From: CAZSNH01 sp052388455
Lineage (GTDB): Bacteria; Pseudomonadota; Alphaproteobacteria; Rhizobiales; Hyphomicrobiaceae
DNA length: 41,997 bases
Direction of reading: 5' to 3'
Assembly: GCA_052388455.1 (NCBI GenBank)
Contig: JBQTIA010000101.1
Location: forward strand, 1 to 41,997
A program made the position numbers and the translations under genes. How positions within the stretch are numbered: the stretch's first letter is position 1; the number at the start of each line of letters is the position of its first letter. The notes below the pieces were generated by a model. The model saw only the letters and a program-made list of their open reading frames with translations. It was not told the origin of the DNA and searched no databases. This document shows, piece after piece, positions 22,174 through 30,445 of this stretch.

Positions 22174-23481
22174 ATGACCCAGGATCTCGCAGCGCTCGCG
22201 AAGGACCGCGGTATCCGCTACTTCATGATCTCCTACACGGATCTGTTCGGCGGTCAGCGCGCGAAACTGGTGCCGTCCGCCGCCATCTCCGACATGCAGA
22301 AGGACGGTGCGGGGTTCGCGGGATTTGCAACGTGGCTCGACATGACGCCGGCCCACCCAGACATGCTGGCGATCCCTGACCCATCAGCCGTCATCCAGCT
22401 CCCCTGGAAGAAGGAGGTTGCCTGGGTCGCCGCCGACTGCATCATGGAGGACAAGGACGTCCGCCAGGCACCGCGAGCCGTGCTGAAGAGCGTGCGCAAG
22501 CAGGCCGCCGATCTCGGCCTCGCCATGAAATCCGGCGTCGAGTGCGAGTACTTCCTGATCAATCCCGAAGGCACGGCCATCTCCGACGACAAGGATATCG
22601 CCGCCAAGCCCTGCTACGACCAGCAGGCGCTGATGCGCCGCTACGACATCATCTCCGAGATCTGCGACTACATGCTGGAACTCGGCTGGGGGCCGTACCA
22701 GAACGATCACGAGGACGCCAATGGCCAGTTCGAAATGAACTGGAACTATGACGACTGCCTCGTCACCGCCGACCGGCACTCGTTCTTCAAGTTCATGGTC
22801 AAATCCGTCGCCGAGAAGCACGGGCTGCGCGCGACCTTCATGCCGAAGCCCTTCGCGGGTCTCACCGGAAACGGCTGCCACGTGCACCTGTCGATCTGGG
22901 ATCCGGCGGGACAGACCAACATGTTCCTCGACGGCACCGACGAGATGGGCCTCTCGCAACAGGGCTACAACTTCCTCGGCGGCATCATGCGCCACGCCGA
23001 GGCGATGGCCGCAATCACCAACCCGACCGTCAATTCGTACAAGCGCATCAATGCCCCGCGCACGCTGTCAGGAGCCACCTGGTCGCCGAACACGGTGACC
23101 TGGACCGGCAACAACCGCACGCACATGGTGCGCGTGCCGGGCAAGGGACGCTTCGAGCTGCGCCTGCCGGACGGCGCCGCCAACCCATATTTGCTGCAGG
23201 CCGTCGTCCTCGCCGCTGGCCTCGACGGCCTCGCGCGCCGGCTGCACCCCGGCCGCCGCCTCGACATCGACATGTACCAGCTCGGGCATACGGTGACGGA
23301 CGCCCCGAAACTGCCGCTCAATCTGCTCGACGCCTTGCGCAACTTCGAGAAAGATATCGATCTGCGTTCAGCCATGGGCGCGGAGTTCGCCGACGCCTAC
23401 ATCAAGCTCAAGACCGCCGACTGGAACGCCTACGCCGCGCACTTTACGCAATGGGAGCGCGAGACCACGCTCGATGTCTAA
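22174..23481 (+). CDS. glnT: type III-like glutamine synthetase / gamma-glutamylmethylamide synthetase family
   Basis: This 435-residue GS-superfamily ligase joins glutamate with ammonia or a small amine using ATP. Visible are SYTDLFGGQRAKLVP, GVECEYFL and NGQFEMNWNYDD (metal ligands), FMPKPFAGLTGNGCHVHLS, and the Arg-rich RMVRVPGKGRFELRLPDGAANPYL-like end; no adenylylation site was identified. Its N terminus and the glxBCD context match rhizobial GlnT and methylotroph GmaS, which are hard to tell apart by eye. An AGGAGG (22155-22160) lies 13 bases before the ATG at 22174, so the spacing is long. The stop overlaps the convergent NUDIX gene by four bases. Confidence 0.85.
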   Translation: MTQDLAALAKDRGIRYFMISYTDLFGGQRAKLVPSAAISDMQKDGAGFAGFATWLDMTPAHPDMLAIPDPSAVIQLPWKKEVAWVAADCIMEDKDVRQAPRAVLKSVRKQAADLGLAMKSGVECEYFLINPEGTAISDDKDIAAKPCYDQQALMRRYDIISEICDYMLELGWGPYQNDHEDANGQFEMNWNYDDCLVTADRHSFFKFMVKSVAEKHGLRATFMPKPFAGLTGNGCHVHLSIWDPAGQTNMFLDGTDEMGLSQQGYNFLGGIMRHAEAMAAITNPTVNSYKRINAPRTLSGATWSPNTVTWTGNNRTHMVRVPGKGRFELRLPDGAANPYLLQAVVLAAGLDGLARRLHPGRRLDIDMYQLGHTVTDAPKLPLNLLDALRNFEKDIDLRSAMGAEFADAYIKLKTADWNAYAAHFTQWERETTLDV

Positions 23482-23885
23482 ACTCCGCTGCGCGACAGAT
23501 CGCCGATGGCAAGGAGCAGCGCCTTGAGCTGCGGGAACTCGACCATTGCAGCCGCCTCGGCCGGCGAGGCCCATCGGCGCTCGCGCTGATGGCTTTCGAG
23601 CCAGCTCTCCAGCTCGACCTCGACCCACAGCAGGTAGACGTCGACGCCGATGTCCATCGACGCGCCTTCCCTTTGCTTGCGATAGATGAAAGTACCGAAC
23701 GGCTGCGTGTCGACGCGGCCGGTGACACCCGCCTCCTCCTTCGCTTCTCCAGCCGCCGACTGGGCGTCGCTAAGACCCGGCCACGGCCAGCCCTTGGGGA
23801 CGATCCACCTCCGCGACTCCCGCGAAGTCACGAGAAGCACCTCGATCGCACCGCCGCTGGTGCGTCGCACGGGGAGGGCCGCCAC
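23478..23885 (-). CDS. NUDIX hydrolase, DIPP-like
   Basis: The 135-residue protein carries a NUDIX box at residues ~31-55: PKGWPWPG...AAGEAKEEAGV, with the usual Arg of REUXEE replaced by Gly. This form is common in alphaproteobacterial relatives of diphosphoinositol polyphosphate/nucleoside diphosphate hydrolases. The substrate is unknown. The only in-frame start after the pit stop is the GTG at 23885, 21 bases downstream, with a weak ribosome site; translation may be coupled to pit. It is the last gene of the pap-pit strand and ends inside the glnT stop (shared CTAA). Confidence 0.82.
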   Translation of the reverse strand: MAALPVRRTSGGAIEVLLVTSRESRRWIVPKGWPWPGLSDAQSAAGEAKEEAGVTGRVDTQPFGTFIYRKQREGASMDIGVDVYLLWVEVELESWLESHQRERRWASPAEAAAMVEFPQLKALLLAIGDLSRSGV

Positions 23886-23906
23886 CTGTCGCAGGGGTTC
23901 GATCGC

Positions 23907-24902
23907 TTACCCCCACAACCGGTTGGCCACCAGCGCCGCGACGTAGGCGATCACGGCACAAGAGGGAAACGTCAGCAGCCATGCGGCCACAATCCGTCTC
24001 AGCACGCCCCACTTGACGTCCGAGACGCGCTTGCCGGCCGAGGCTCCGACGATCGAGCTGGTGATGGTGTGTGTGGTCGAGAGCGGAATGCCGAACACCG
24101 AGGCACCGAGAATGGTCATCGAGGCCGACGTCTCCGCCGCGAAACCTTGCCACGAGACGATGCGTGTCATCTTGGTGCCGATCGTCTCGATGATGCGCCA
24201 ACCGCCAAAGGCCGTGCCGAGCCCCATCGTCAGGGCGCAGATCAGAATGATGCCCTCGGTGATCTCGAATTCCTTGGTGACGCCGCCCGCCAGCAGCGTT
24301 AGCGCAAAAACACCGATGAACTTCTGTCCGTCGTTCAGTCCATGATTAAACGCCATGAAGCCCGCGGAGACCATCTGCAGGCGGTCGAACATGCGCTTGG
24401 CGCGGCTCGGCGACATGTTCCCGCACGAGGCGATGATGAGACGGGAGATCAACCACGCCCCCGTCAAGCCGAGGCCGATCGAGCACACCATGCCGATCGC
24501 AACCTTCTGCCAGCCGCTCCATTGCAGAGCGTCGAGGCCGCCACCTGCAAATCCGGCACCGGCGAGACCGGCCAGCAGGGCATGCGATTTGCTGACCGGC
24601 ATTCCAAGCTTGGCGGCAAGGCTGCCCCAGAAAATGATCGCGATCATCGCTCCGGTGATGGCCGGCAAGGTCAGCGCGGACGACTGGACGATGCCCTTGC
24701 CGACCGTTGCCGCCACAGCGGTGCCGGCCGTCGCGCCGATGACGTTCATGATAACGGCCATCAGAATCGCGGCGCGCGGCGTCATCACGCCAGTCGAGAC
24801 CACCGTCGCGATGGCGTTGGGCGCATCCGTCCAGCCGTTGACGAATTCTGCCGCCAGCACCGCCAGCAGCGCGATGGCCACGCCGAGCGTCAGAGCTTCC
24901 AT
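23907..24902 (-). CDS. pit: inorganic phosphate transporter, PiT family
   Basis: The 331-residue inner-membrane protein imports phosphate (metal phosphate/H+ symport). It has about ten helices and two copies of the PiT signature, FVNGWTDAPNAIATVVSTGVMTPRAA near residue 17 and MAFNHGLNDGQKFIGV further on. KLGMPVSKSHALLAGLAGAGF and GIPLSTTHTITSSIVGA are the paired re-entrant segments. The start at 24902 has AAGGAAG upstream and lies two bases after the stop of the preceding accessory gene. Confidence 0.93.
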   Translation of the reverse strand: MEALTLGVAIALLAVLAAEFVNGWTDAPNAIATVVSTGVMTPRAAILMAVIMNVIGATAGTAVAATVGKGIVQSSALTLPAITGAMIAIIFWGSLAAKLGMPVSKSHALLAGLAGAGFAGGGLDALQWSGWQKVAIGMVCSIGLGLTGAWLISRLIIASCGNMSPSRAKRMFDRLQMVSAGFMAFNHGLNDGQKFIGVFALTLLAGGVTKEFEITEGIILICALTMGLGTAFGGWRIIETIGTKMTRIVSWQGFAAETSASMTILGASVFGIPLSTTHTITSSIVGASAGKRVSDVKWGVLRRIVAAWLLTFPSCAVIAYVAALVANRLWG

Positions 24903-24904
24903 GC

Positions 24905-25558
24905 TCACGCTTCCTTGCGCGCGAGCGAAACGATCAGCTTGGCGCAATGATTTGCGTCGTCGGTCATCTGCTCCAGGAGATGGAAGAGCTGATGCCAGGC
25001 GATGAAGCCGATGGTGCGCGTGTTGGGCTCGCTGAACTCGGAGACGAGCTTGCGTTCCACCGCTGAGACCAGCTTGTCGGCCCGCGACTCACCATCGTCG
25101 ATCTCGCGGGCCAGCTCGCGCACCTTGGCGAGCACCAGTTTCGGCTCGCCGAGCATGGTGACGAGGCGCCGGAGCTGCTGCACCATGCCGTCGCCGAGCT
25201 GCAGAAGCTCGACGGCCTCGGGCCTGAGCTCGGGGATGTGAAGCTTGTAGACGTCGAGGTGGATGGCGACCTTGCGCATCCCGTCGATGACGTTGTCGAG
25301 ATCATCCGTCAGCTTCATCGAGTCCGGGATGTCGAACCGCATGATGAAGGAGTTGTCGAGCAGCTCGTGAATGTCGTCGACGACGGCATCCGCCCGGTGC
25401 TCGTAATCGATGATTCCCTCGAGATCGCGGCCACCCGTCGCCAGGAAGTGGCGCGAGCACTCGGCAACCGTTTCCGAAAGCTGATTGAGAAGCACGGTGA
25501 ACCGCTCGTTCGACGAGGGTCCGAACAGGGACGCGAGCGCGCTTTGTTTGGTCTTCAT
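24905..25558 (-). CDS. DUF47 (PhoU-like) Pit accessory protein
   Basis: This 217-residue all-helical protein is of the DUF47/PhoU-like family that precedes pit in many bacteria (orfA or pap in Sinorhizobium meliloti). It has EHRADAVVDDIHELLDNSFIMRFDIPDS and the paired metal-binding acidic helices EIDDGESRADKL, the PhoU-type signature. The start at 25558 is preferred because AGGGGA lies nine bases upstream; 25567 is possible. It would modulate phosphate flux through Pit. A candidate Pho box lies upstream. Confidence 0.88.
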   Translation of the reverse strand: MKTKQSALASLFGPSSNERFTVLLNQLSETVAECSRHFLATGGRDLEGIIDYEHRADAVVDDIHELLDNSFIMRFDIPDSMKLTDDLDNVIDGMRKVAIHLDVYKLHIPELRPEAVELLQLGDGMVQQLRRLVTMLGEPKLVLAKVRELAREIDDGESRADKLVSAVERKLVSEFSEPNTRTIGFIAWHQLFHLLEQMTDDANHCAKLIVSLARKEA

Positions 25559-25641
25559 GTCCCGCATTCCCCTGCCTGCTCCGCGAGGCGGCATGTCGCT
25601 CCGGCTCGCGCGTCAAGGGCTTACGGCCAAGTGGCAGGGCT

Positions 25642-25659
25642 GCGCAAGATATGTGACAG
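25642..25659 (-). promoter_or_regulatory. candidate PhoB box upstream of the pap-pit operon
   Basis: On the minus strand the site reads CTGTCAC-ATAT-CTTGCGC. The first half matches the CTGTCA(T/C) half-site at 7 of 7 positions. The second matches it only weakly. It ends 83 bases before the DUF47 start. In S. meliloti the equivalent operon is repressed by PhoB. Confidence 0.45.
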
Positions 25660-25782
25660 TAAAAGCCCTCGGAATATCACGGCATTTTACTCCGAAGGGG
25701 GCAGGAGTGTCACAATCGGCTTCACCGAACGATCCGACCGCATTGCCTATCCCGGCAAAGGCGTCTAGAGCCTTTCCGACGC

Positions 25783-27387
25783 ATGAAACTCTATCGCGCC
25801 TTCGCCACCGTCGGCGGGCTGACCATGGTCAGCCGCATCCTCGGCTTCGTCCGTGACATCCTCATCGCCGCCGGCCTGGGAACCGGATCCGTGGCCGATG
25901 CCTACTTCGTCGCGTTTCGCTTTCCGAACCTGTTCCGGCGCCTGTTCGGCGAGGGCGCCTTCAACGCGGCCTTCGTGCCGCTGTTCGCCAAGCGCCTCGA
26001 AGGCGAGGGCCCGGAGGCTGCCAAGCGGTTTGCCGAGGAAGTCCTGTCCGTTCTGGCCATCGTGCTCTTGGTGTTCTCGGCTCTCGCCATGCTGGCCATG
26101 CCCTGGCTGATGACGCTGCTGGCGCCGGGTTTCGTAGGCAACACGGAGAAATACGATCTCGCCGTCGACCTGACCCAGATCGCGTTCCCCTATCTCTTCT
26201 GCATGTCGCTGGTGGCGCTGCTCTCCGGCATCCTCAATTCCATGCACGATTACTGGGCGGCCGCCGCGGCGCCCATCCTGCTCAACGTGGTGCTGATCGC
26301 CGCTGCCGCTTCCGCCATCGTTTTCGGCCTCGATGGCGGTGCCTCCGCCGGCTATCTGCTCGCGGCGGGTGTGACGCTTGCCGGCTTGGCGCAGCTCGCC
26401 ATGCTGTGGTTCGCGGTCCGACGGATGGGACTGAAACTATCCTTTCCGCGGCCTCGATTGACCGAGGGCGTGCGACGGCTGGTGAAACTCGGCGTACCTG
26501 GCTTGCTGGCGGGCGGCATCACGCAGATCAACATCGTCGTCGGCACCATCATCGCCTCGCTGCAGCCGGGTGCCGTTTCCTATCTCTACTACTCCGACCG
26601 TCTGTATCAGCTCCCGCTTGGCATAATTGGTGTCGCCGTCGGCGTCGTTCTGCTGCCCGAGCTGGCGCGCAAGCTCAGGGCCGGCGACAGGCCGGCGGCC
26701 ATGGACGCACAGAACCGCAGCCTGGAGTTCGGACTGCTTCTGACGCTGCCCGCGGCCATCACCCTGGCCGTGGTCGCCGAGCCGATCATCCGCGTGCTCT
26801 TCGAGCGCGGCGCGTTCAAGCCGGAGGATACCGCGGCGACGGCGGCGGCGCTCGGCGCCATCGCGTTCGGCCTGCCGTCGTTCGTGATGCTGAAGGTGTT
26901 TCAGCCCGCCTTCTTCGCTCGCGAGGATACCCGCACTCCGCTGCGCTATGCCTGGATCAACATGGCGATCGACGTGCTCGGATCGTTCGGCCTCTTCTTC
27001 CTGTTCAAAGCGATCGGCTGGCGGCCCTACGTCGGCATCCCGATCGCCACGTCCATCGCCGGCTGGGTCAATGCCTATCTGCTCTGGCGCGCGCTGCAGC
27101 GGACCGGAGGTTTCGAGACGGACCCCCGGCTCATCAGCAATCTCTGGAAATCGGCGTTCGCGGGTCTGGCGATGGTGGCGGCTTTGTTCGCCCTCGGGCA
27201 CGTGCTCGACCCCACCCTAGCCAGCGGCCAGCCAGCGGCGGTGAAAATCGCCTCGTTGACTGCTCTATTGGGCGGCGCTTTTGCCGTCTACGTGGCAATC
27301 GTCATCGCCAGCGGCGTGGTGTCCCTGGCCCAGCTCCGCCGGTTCTTCTCGCGGAAAGCGGCGGCCGAAAAGCCACCCGCAACTTGA
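25783..27387 (+). CDS. murJ: lipid II flippase
   Basis: The 534-residue MOP-superfamily protein flips lipid II across the inner membrane for peptidoglycan synthesis. It has about 14 helices and the MurJ (MviN) opening SRILGFVRDILIAAGLGTGSVADAYFVAFRFPNLFRRLFGEGAF split over residues ~13-56, with the essential Arg of the central cavity. PLFAKRLEGEG and QINIVVGTIIASLQPGAVSYLYYSDRLYQLP are also typical. The start at 25783 has only a weak ribosome site. It precedes trpS by 85 bases. Confidence 0.93.
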   Translation: MKLYRAFATVGGLTMVSRILGFVRDILIAAGLGTGSVADAYFVAFRFPNLFRRLFGEGAFNAAFVPLFAKRLEGEGPEAAKRFAEEVLSVLAIVLLVFSALAMLAMPWLMTLLAPGFVGNTEKYDLAVDLTQIAFPYLFCMSLVALLSGILNSMHDYWAAAAAPILLNVVLIAAAASAIVFGLDGGASAGYLLAAGVTLAGLAQLAMLWFAVRRMGLKLSFPRPRLTEGVRRLVKLGVPGLLAGGITQINIVVGTIIASLQPGAVSYLYYSDRLYQLPLGIIGVAVGVVLLPELARKLRAGDRPAAMDAQNRSLEFGLLLTLPAAITLAVVAEPIIRVLFERGAFKPEDTAATAAALGAIAFGLPSFVMLKVFQPAFFAREDTRTPLRYAWINMAIDVLGSFGLFFLFKAIGWRPYVGIPIATSIAGWVNAYLLWRALQRTGGFETDPRLISNLWKSAFAGLAMVAALFALGHVLDPTLASGQPAAVKIASLTALLGGAFAVYVAIVIASGVVSLAQLRRFFSRKAAAEKPPAT

Positions 27388-27472
27388 GACTGGCGGGCGC
27401 GACGCTCATTCGCTAATGGCTTAGCCCGATCCTGCCCAATTCCGGCGTTGCCCCCTCCCGACCACGGTTCCC

Positions 27473-28507
27473 ATGACCATCACCCCGCGCGTCTTCTCCG
27501 GCATGCAGCCGACCGGCAGCCTGCACCTCGGCAACTATCTCGGCGCCATGCTGCAATGGATCGAGATGCAGAAGTCGAAGGAGTGCATCTACTGCGTCGT
27601 CGATCTGCACGCGATCACGGTCTGGCAGGACCCCACGGAGCTGACGAACGCGACCCGTCTGGTCGCGGCGTCCTACATGGCCTCCGGGCTCGATCCGAAG
27701 AAAAGCATCCTGTTCAACCAGAGCCAGGTGCCGGAACACGCCGAGCTGGCCTGGATCTTCAATTGTGTGGCCCGGCTCGGCTGGCTCAACCGCATGACCC
27801 AGTTCAAGGAGAAGGCCGGCAAGGATCGCGAGGCCGCGTCCGTCGGTCTCTATGCCTATCCCAACCTGATGGCCGCCGACATTCTGGCCTATCGCGCCAC
27901 CCACGTTCCCGTCGGCGAGGACCAGAAGCAGCATATCGAACTCGCCCGCGACATCGCCCAGAAGTTCAATAACGACTTCGGCGATGCGATCGAATCCAAG
28001 GGTCGCTCCGACCGCACGTTCTTCCCGCTCCCCGAGCCGGTGATCATCGGCCCGGCGACGCGAGTCATGAGCCTCAGGGACGGCACGAAGAAGATGTCGA
28101 AGTCGGACCCCTCCGACCTCTCGCGGATCAATCTCACCGACGACGCCGACGCCATTGCGACGAAAATCCGTAAGGCTAAGACAGATCCCGAACCGCTGCC
28201 CGGCGACGCGACGGGATATGCGGGCCGGCCCGAAGCCGACAATCTGATCGGCATCTACGCCGCGCTGGCCGGCCAGCCCAAATCCGAGGCCATCGCCGAG
28301 TTCGCCGGCCAGCAGTTCTCGGCCTTCAAGAAGGCATTAGCGGACGCCGCCGTGGCCAAGCTCGAACCACTCGGCCTGGAGATCAAGCGGATGCTCGCCG
28401 ACCCGGCCGGGATCGACCGCGTGCTGGTCGACGGCGCCCGCCGCGCCCGTGCCATCGCCACGCCGATCATGGACGAGGTGAAAGACATCGTCGGTTTCGT
28501 CAGATGA
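27473..28507 (+). CDS. trpS: tryptophan--tRNA ligase
   Basis: The 344-residue class I synthetase charges tRNA-Trp. The HIGH-like motif is at residues ~12-20 (PTGSLHLGNYLG) and the KMSKS motif is in GTKKMSKSDPSDLSRI. The length and the C-terminal helical anticodon-binding domain fit bacterial TrpS. The gene follows murJ on the same strand and is separated from the next gene by a small repeat-like intergenic element. Confidence 0.95.
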   Translation: MTITPRVFSGMQPTGSLHLGNYLGAMLQWIEMQKSKECIYCVVDLHAITVWQDPTELTNATRLVAASYMASGLDPKKSILFNQSQVPEHAELAWIFNCVARLGWLNRMTQFKEKAGKDREAASVGLYAYPNLMAADILAYRATHVPVGEDQKQHIELARDIAQKFNNDFGDAIESKGRSDRTFFPLPEPVIIGPATRVMSLRDGTKKMSKSDPSDLSRINLTDDADAIATKIRKAKTDPEPLPGDATGYAGRPEADNLIGIYAALAGQPKSEAIAEFAGQQFSAFKKALADAAVAKLEPLGLEIKRMLADPAGIDRVLVDGARRARAIATPIMDEVKDIVGFVR

Positions 28508-28605
28508 GGTTACAGAGAACAGTGGACGGGGGACGGATTATAGGGTCGGTGATGCGCGTCCTCGACCATTCTTCCCTGTCACCTGTCACCTATCCCCTGT
28601 AACCT
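28507..28605. repeat. small intergenic element with 9-bp terminal inverted repeats
   Basis: AGGTTACAG (28507-28515) and CTGTAACCT (28597-28605) are perfect inverted termini of a 99-bp segment. Inside the right arm TGTCACC occurs twice in tandem (CCTGTCACCTGTCACC). It fills nearly the whole trpS-usp gap. It could be a MITE-like repeat or a large RNA hairpin. Confidence 0.5.
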
Positions 28606-28612
28606 AGCCCTC

Positions 28613-29122
28613 ATGCCAACGACAAAAAAACGCCGCTCGTTCGAGGCCGGACATCAGCGCAAATTCCTGCTGATCGTCGACGAGAGTCCGGAAGTCGAAA
28701 GCGCGCTGCACTATGCGGCGAGCCGGGTGCTGCATTCCTCCGGCTCCATCGTGATGCTGTATGTCATCGAGCCGCAGCAGTTTCAGCACTGGGCCGGTGT
28801 CAAACAGGTTCAGATCGATGAGGAGACGAACAAAGCCCGGGCGCTGTTCCGCATGTTCCGCCGCAAGCTGTCGCTCGCAGGCTTCGAGAACATCGCCTGC
28901 GAGGAGGTCATTCGCGAAGGCTCCAAGCCGGACGAAATCCGCTCGGCGATCGAGGAGGACGAAGACATCGCCATTCTCGTCCTCGGAGCGGCAATCGACG
29001 CCAAGGGGCCGGGACCGCTCGTCTCGACGCTCGCCGTCGGCAAAGCGGCCGGAACGTTTCCCATTCCCATCACCGTCGTGCCCGGTAATCTCAGCCTCGA
29101 GGACATCCTGACTCTGGCCTGA
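28613..29122 (+). CDS. universal stress protein (UspA family)
   Basis: The 169-residue cytoplasmic protein has the Usp fold: FLLIVDESPEVESALHYAASRV at residues ~15-37, MLYVIEPQQFQHW in the second strand, and AILVLGAAIDAKGPGP followed by FPIPITVVPGNL at the C terminus. The G-x2-G-x9-G-S/T ATP motif is not well conserved, so it may be a non-ATP-binding member. Its specific role is unknown. Confidence 0.85.
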   Translation: MPTTKKRRSFEAGHQRKFLLIVDESPEVESALHYAASRVLHSSGSIVMLYVIEPQQFQHWAGVKQVQIDEETNKARALFRMFRRKLSLAGFENIACEEVIREGSKPDEIRSAIEEDEDIAILVLGAAIDAKGPGPLVSTLAVGKAAGTFPIPITVVPGNLSLEDILTLA

Positions 29123-29235
29123 TGGCACGGTAGCCGTCGTGGTGTGGCGGCGGCTCGGTGCTGGACCGCGCGTGCCCGAATGCCTCGTTGAAAGTCGCGA
29201 GCCGGCGCTCGACATTGTGGATGCGAGCGCCTATC

Positions 29236-29252
29236 TTTGGAATAATTCTAAT
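29236..29252. promoter_or_regulatory. candidate Irr iron control element (ICE) before the NifU-type gene
   Basis: TTTGGAATAATTCTAAT matches the palindromic ICE consensus TTTAGAANNNTTCTAAA at 12 of 14 defined positions. It ends 24 bases before the start codon, where a repressor would cover the promoter. ICE boxes are known from rhizobial Irr targets, including a NifU-type scaffold gene called fssA. Confidence 0.55.
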
Positions 29253-29276
29253 TTTCTCATGTCCGAGGCCCGACCC

Positions 29277-29831
29277 ATGTTCATCCAGACCGAAGCGACG
29301 CCCAACCCGGCCACCCTGAAGTTCATCCCGGGCAAGCCGGTTCTGGCGGACGGCACCGCCGACTTCCGCAAGCGGACGGAAGCCAACGCCTCCCCGCTGG
29401 CCCAGCGGCTGTTCGACATCGACGGCGTGGAAGGTGTGTTCCTCGGCTCCGACTTCATTTCCGTTACCAAGGGCGGCGCCGAATGGCAGCACCTCAAACC
29501 GATGATCCTCGGCGCCATCATGGAGCACTACGTCTCCGGCGCGGCCATCGTCGCAGCCGACGGCGCCAACGACGGCGAGGTCGGCAACTATGATCCGGCC
29601 GACGAGGAGATCGTTGCGACCATCAAGGAATTGCTCGAAACCCGCGTGCGCCCCGCCGTGGCCCAGGACGGCGGCGACATCACGTTCTCCGGCTTCCGCG
29701 ACGGGGTCGTCTACCTGCACATGCGCGGCGCCTGCTCGGGCTGCCCGAGCTCCACCGCCACGCTGCGCCACGGCATCGAAAATCTGCTCCGCCACTTCTG
29801 CCCCGAAGTGCAGGAAGTGCAGGCGGTTTAG
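29277..29831 (+). CDS. NifU family Fe-S cluster scaffold/carrier (Nfu)
   Basis: The 184-residue protein has an Nfu N-terminal domain (MFIQTEATPNPATLKFIPG at the start) and a C-terminal NifU domain with the cluster-binding pair Cys153 and Cys156 (RGACSGCPSSTATLRHGIENL). It assembles or carries [4Fe-4S] clusters in the cytoplasm. The ATG at 29277 is the family start and has GAGG eight bases upstream; 29259 is possible. The candidate ICE box suggests control by Irr, as described for fssA in rhizobia. It converges with the GNAT gene, 21 bases away. Confidence 0.9.
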   Translation: MFIQTEATPNPATLKFIPGKPVLADGTADFRKRTEANASPLAQRLFDIDGVEGVFLGSDFISVTKGGAEWQHLKPMILGAIMEHYVSGAAIVAADGANDGEVGNYDPADEEIVATIKELLETRVRPAVAQDGGDITFSGFRDGVVYLHMRGACSGCPSSTATLRHGIENLLRHFCPEVQEVQAV

Positions 29832-29852
29832 CCCGCTCGAGCAGAATTCCGC

Positions 29853-30377
29853 TCAGGTTCCGGGCGCGTAAAGCGACCGCTGCATCACGACCACGTCGAG
29901 CCAGCGGTCGTGCTTGAAGCCGACGTTGCGGAGCAGGCCGGCCTCGGTGAAGCCGCAACTGCGGTGCAGCGCGATCGACGCGACATTCTCGCTGTCGCCG
30001 ATCAGCGCCAGCATTTCGCGAAATCCGCGCCGCGCCGACTCTTCGATCAAGGCTTCGAGCAGCAGCCCGCCGGTGCCTTCCCTGCGGGCCTCGGCCGCCA
30101 CGTAGATCGACACCTCCACGGTGGTCTTGAACGCGGCGCGAGCGCGGAATGGCCCGGCATAGGCGAACCCGGTAAACTCTCCCGCGATCTCCGACACCAG
30201 AAACGGAAAGCCGCCCGACGTCAGCTCATCGAACCGGCGCAACATTTCGCCAGTTGCCGGCGGATCGATCTCGAACGTCCCGGTCCCGTTGATGACGGCG
30301 TCCGCGTAGATGGCCGCCACCCTCACGATGTCGGCTTTCTCAGCCGCTCGCACCCGCGTGTCTGAGCATCGCTCCAC
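29853..30377 (-). CDS. GNAT family N-acetyltransferase (phosphinothricin acetyltransferase-like)
   Basis: This 174-residue acetyl-CoA-dependent enzyme shows RAAEKADIVRVAAIYADAVINGTGTFE at the N terminus and YVAAEARREGTGGLLLEALIEE, the acetyl-CoA pyrophosphate-binding motif A. The end, HRSCGFTEAGLLRNVGFKHDRWLDVVVMQR, is characteristic of the Pat/YncA group. That group acetylates small amines or amino acid analogues; the true substrate is unknown. The GTG at 30377 is chosen because GGGGGAGG precedes it. Confidence 0.88.
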   Translation of the reverse strand: MERCSDTRVRAAEKADIVRVAAIYADAVINGTGTFEIDPPATGEMLRRFDELTSGGFPFLVSEIAGEFTGFAYAGPFRARAAFKTTVEVSIYVAAEARREGTGGLLLEALIEESARRGFREMLALIGDSENVASIALHRSCGFTEAGLLRNVGFKHDRWLDVVVMQRSLYAPGT

Positions 30378-30390
30378 GTGGCCTCCCCCT

Positions 30391-30421
30391 CAAGCAAAAG
30401 GCCCCGCTCTCGCAGGGCCTT
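30391..30421 (-). terminator. Rho-independent terminator after the BI-1 family gene
   Basis: On the minus strand AAGGCCC pairs with GGGCCTT (30415-30421 and 30398-30404) around a 10-base loop, followed by TTGCTT. It lies 24 bases after the BI-1 stop and just upstream of the GNAT start. Confidence 0.75.
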
Positions 30422-30445
30422 CGCCATGTCAGCCTGAGACCGGCA

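Noticed and set aside
19031..23481. Complete methylamine N-methylglutamate pathway
   Set aside because: Only the synthase and ligase parts are present; no mgdABCD genes in the window, so the full pathway cannot be claimed.
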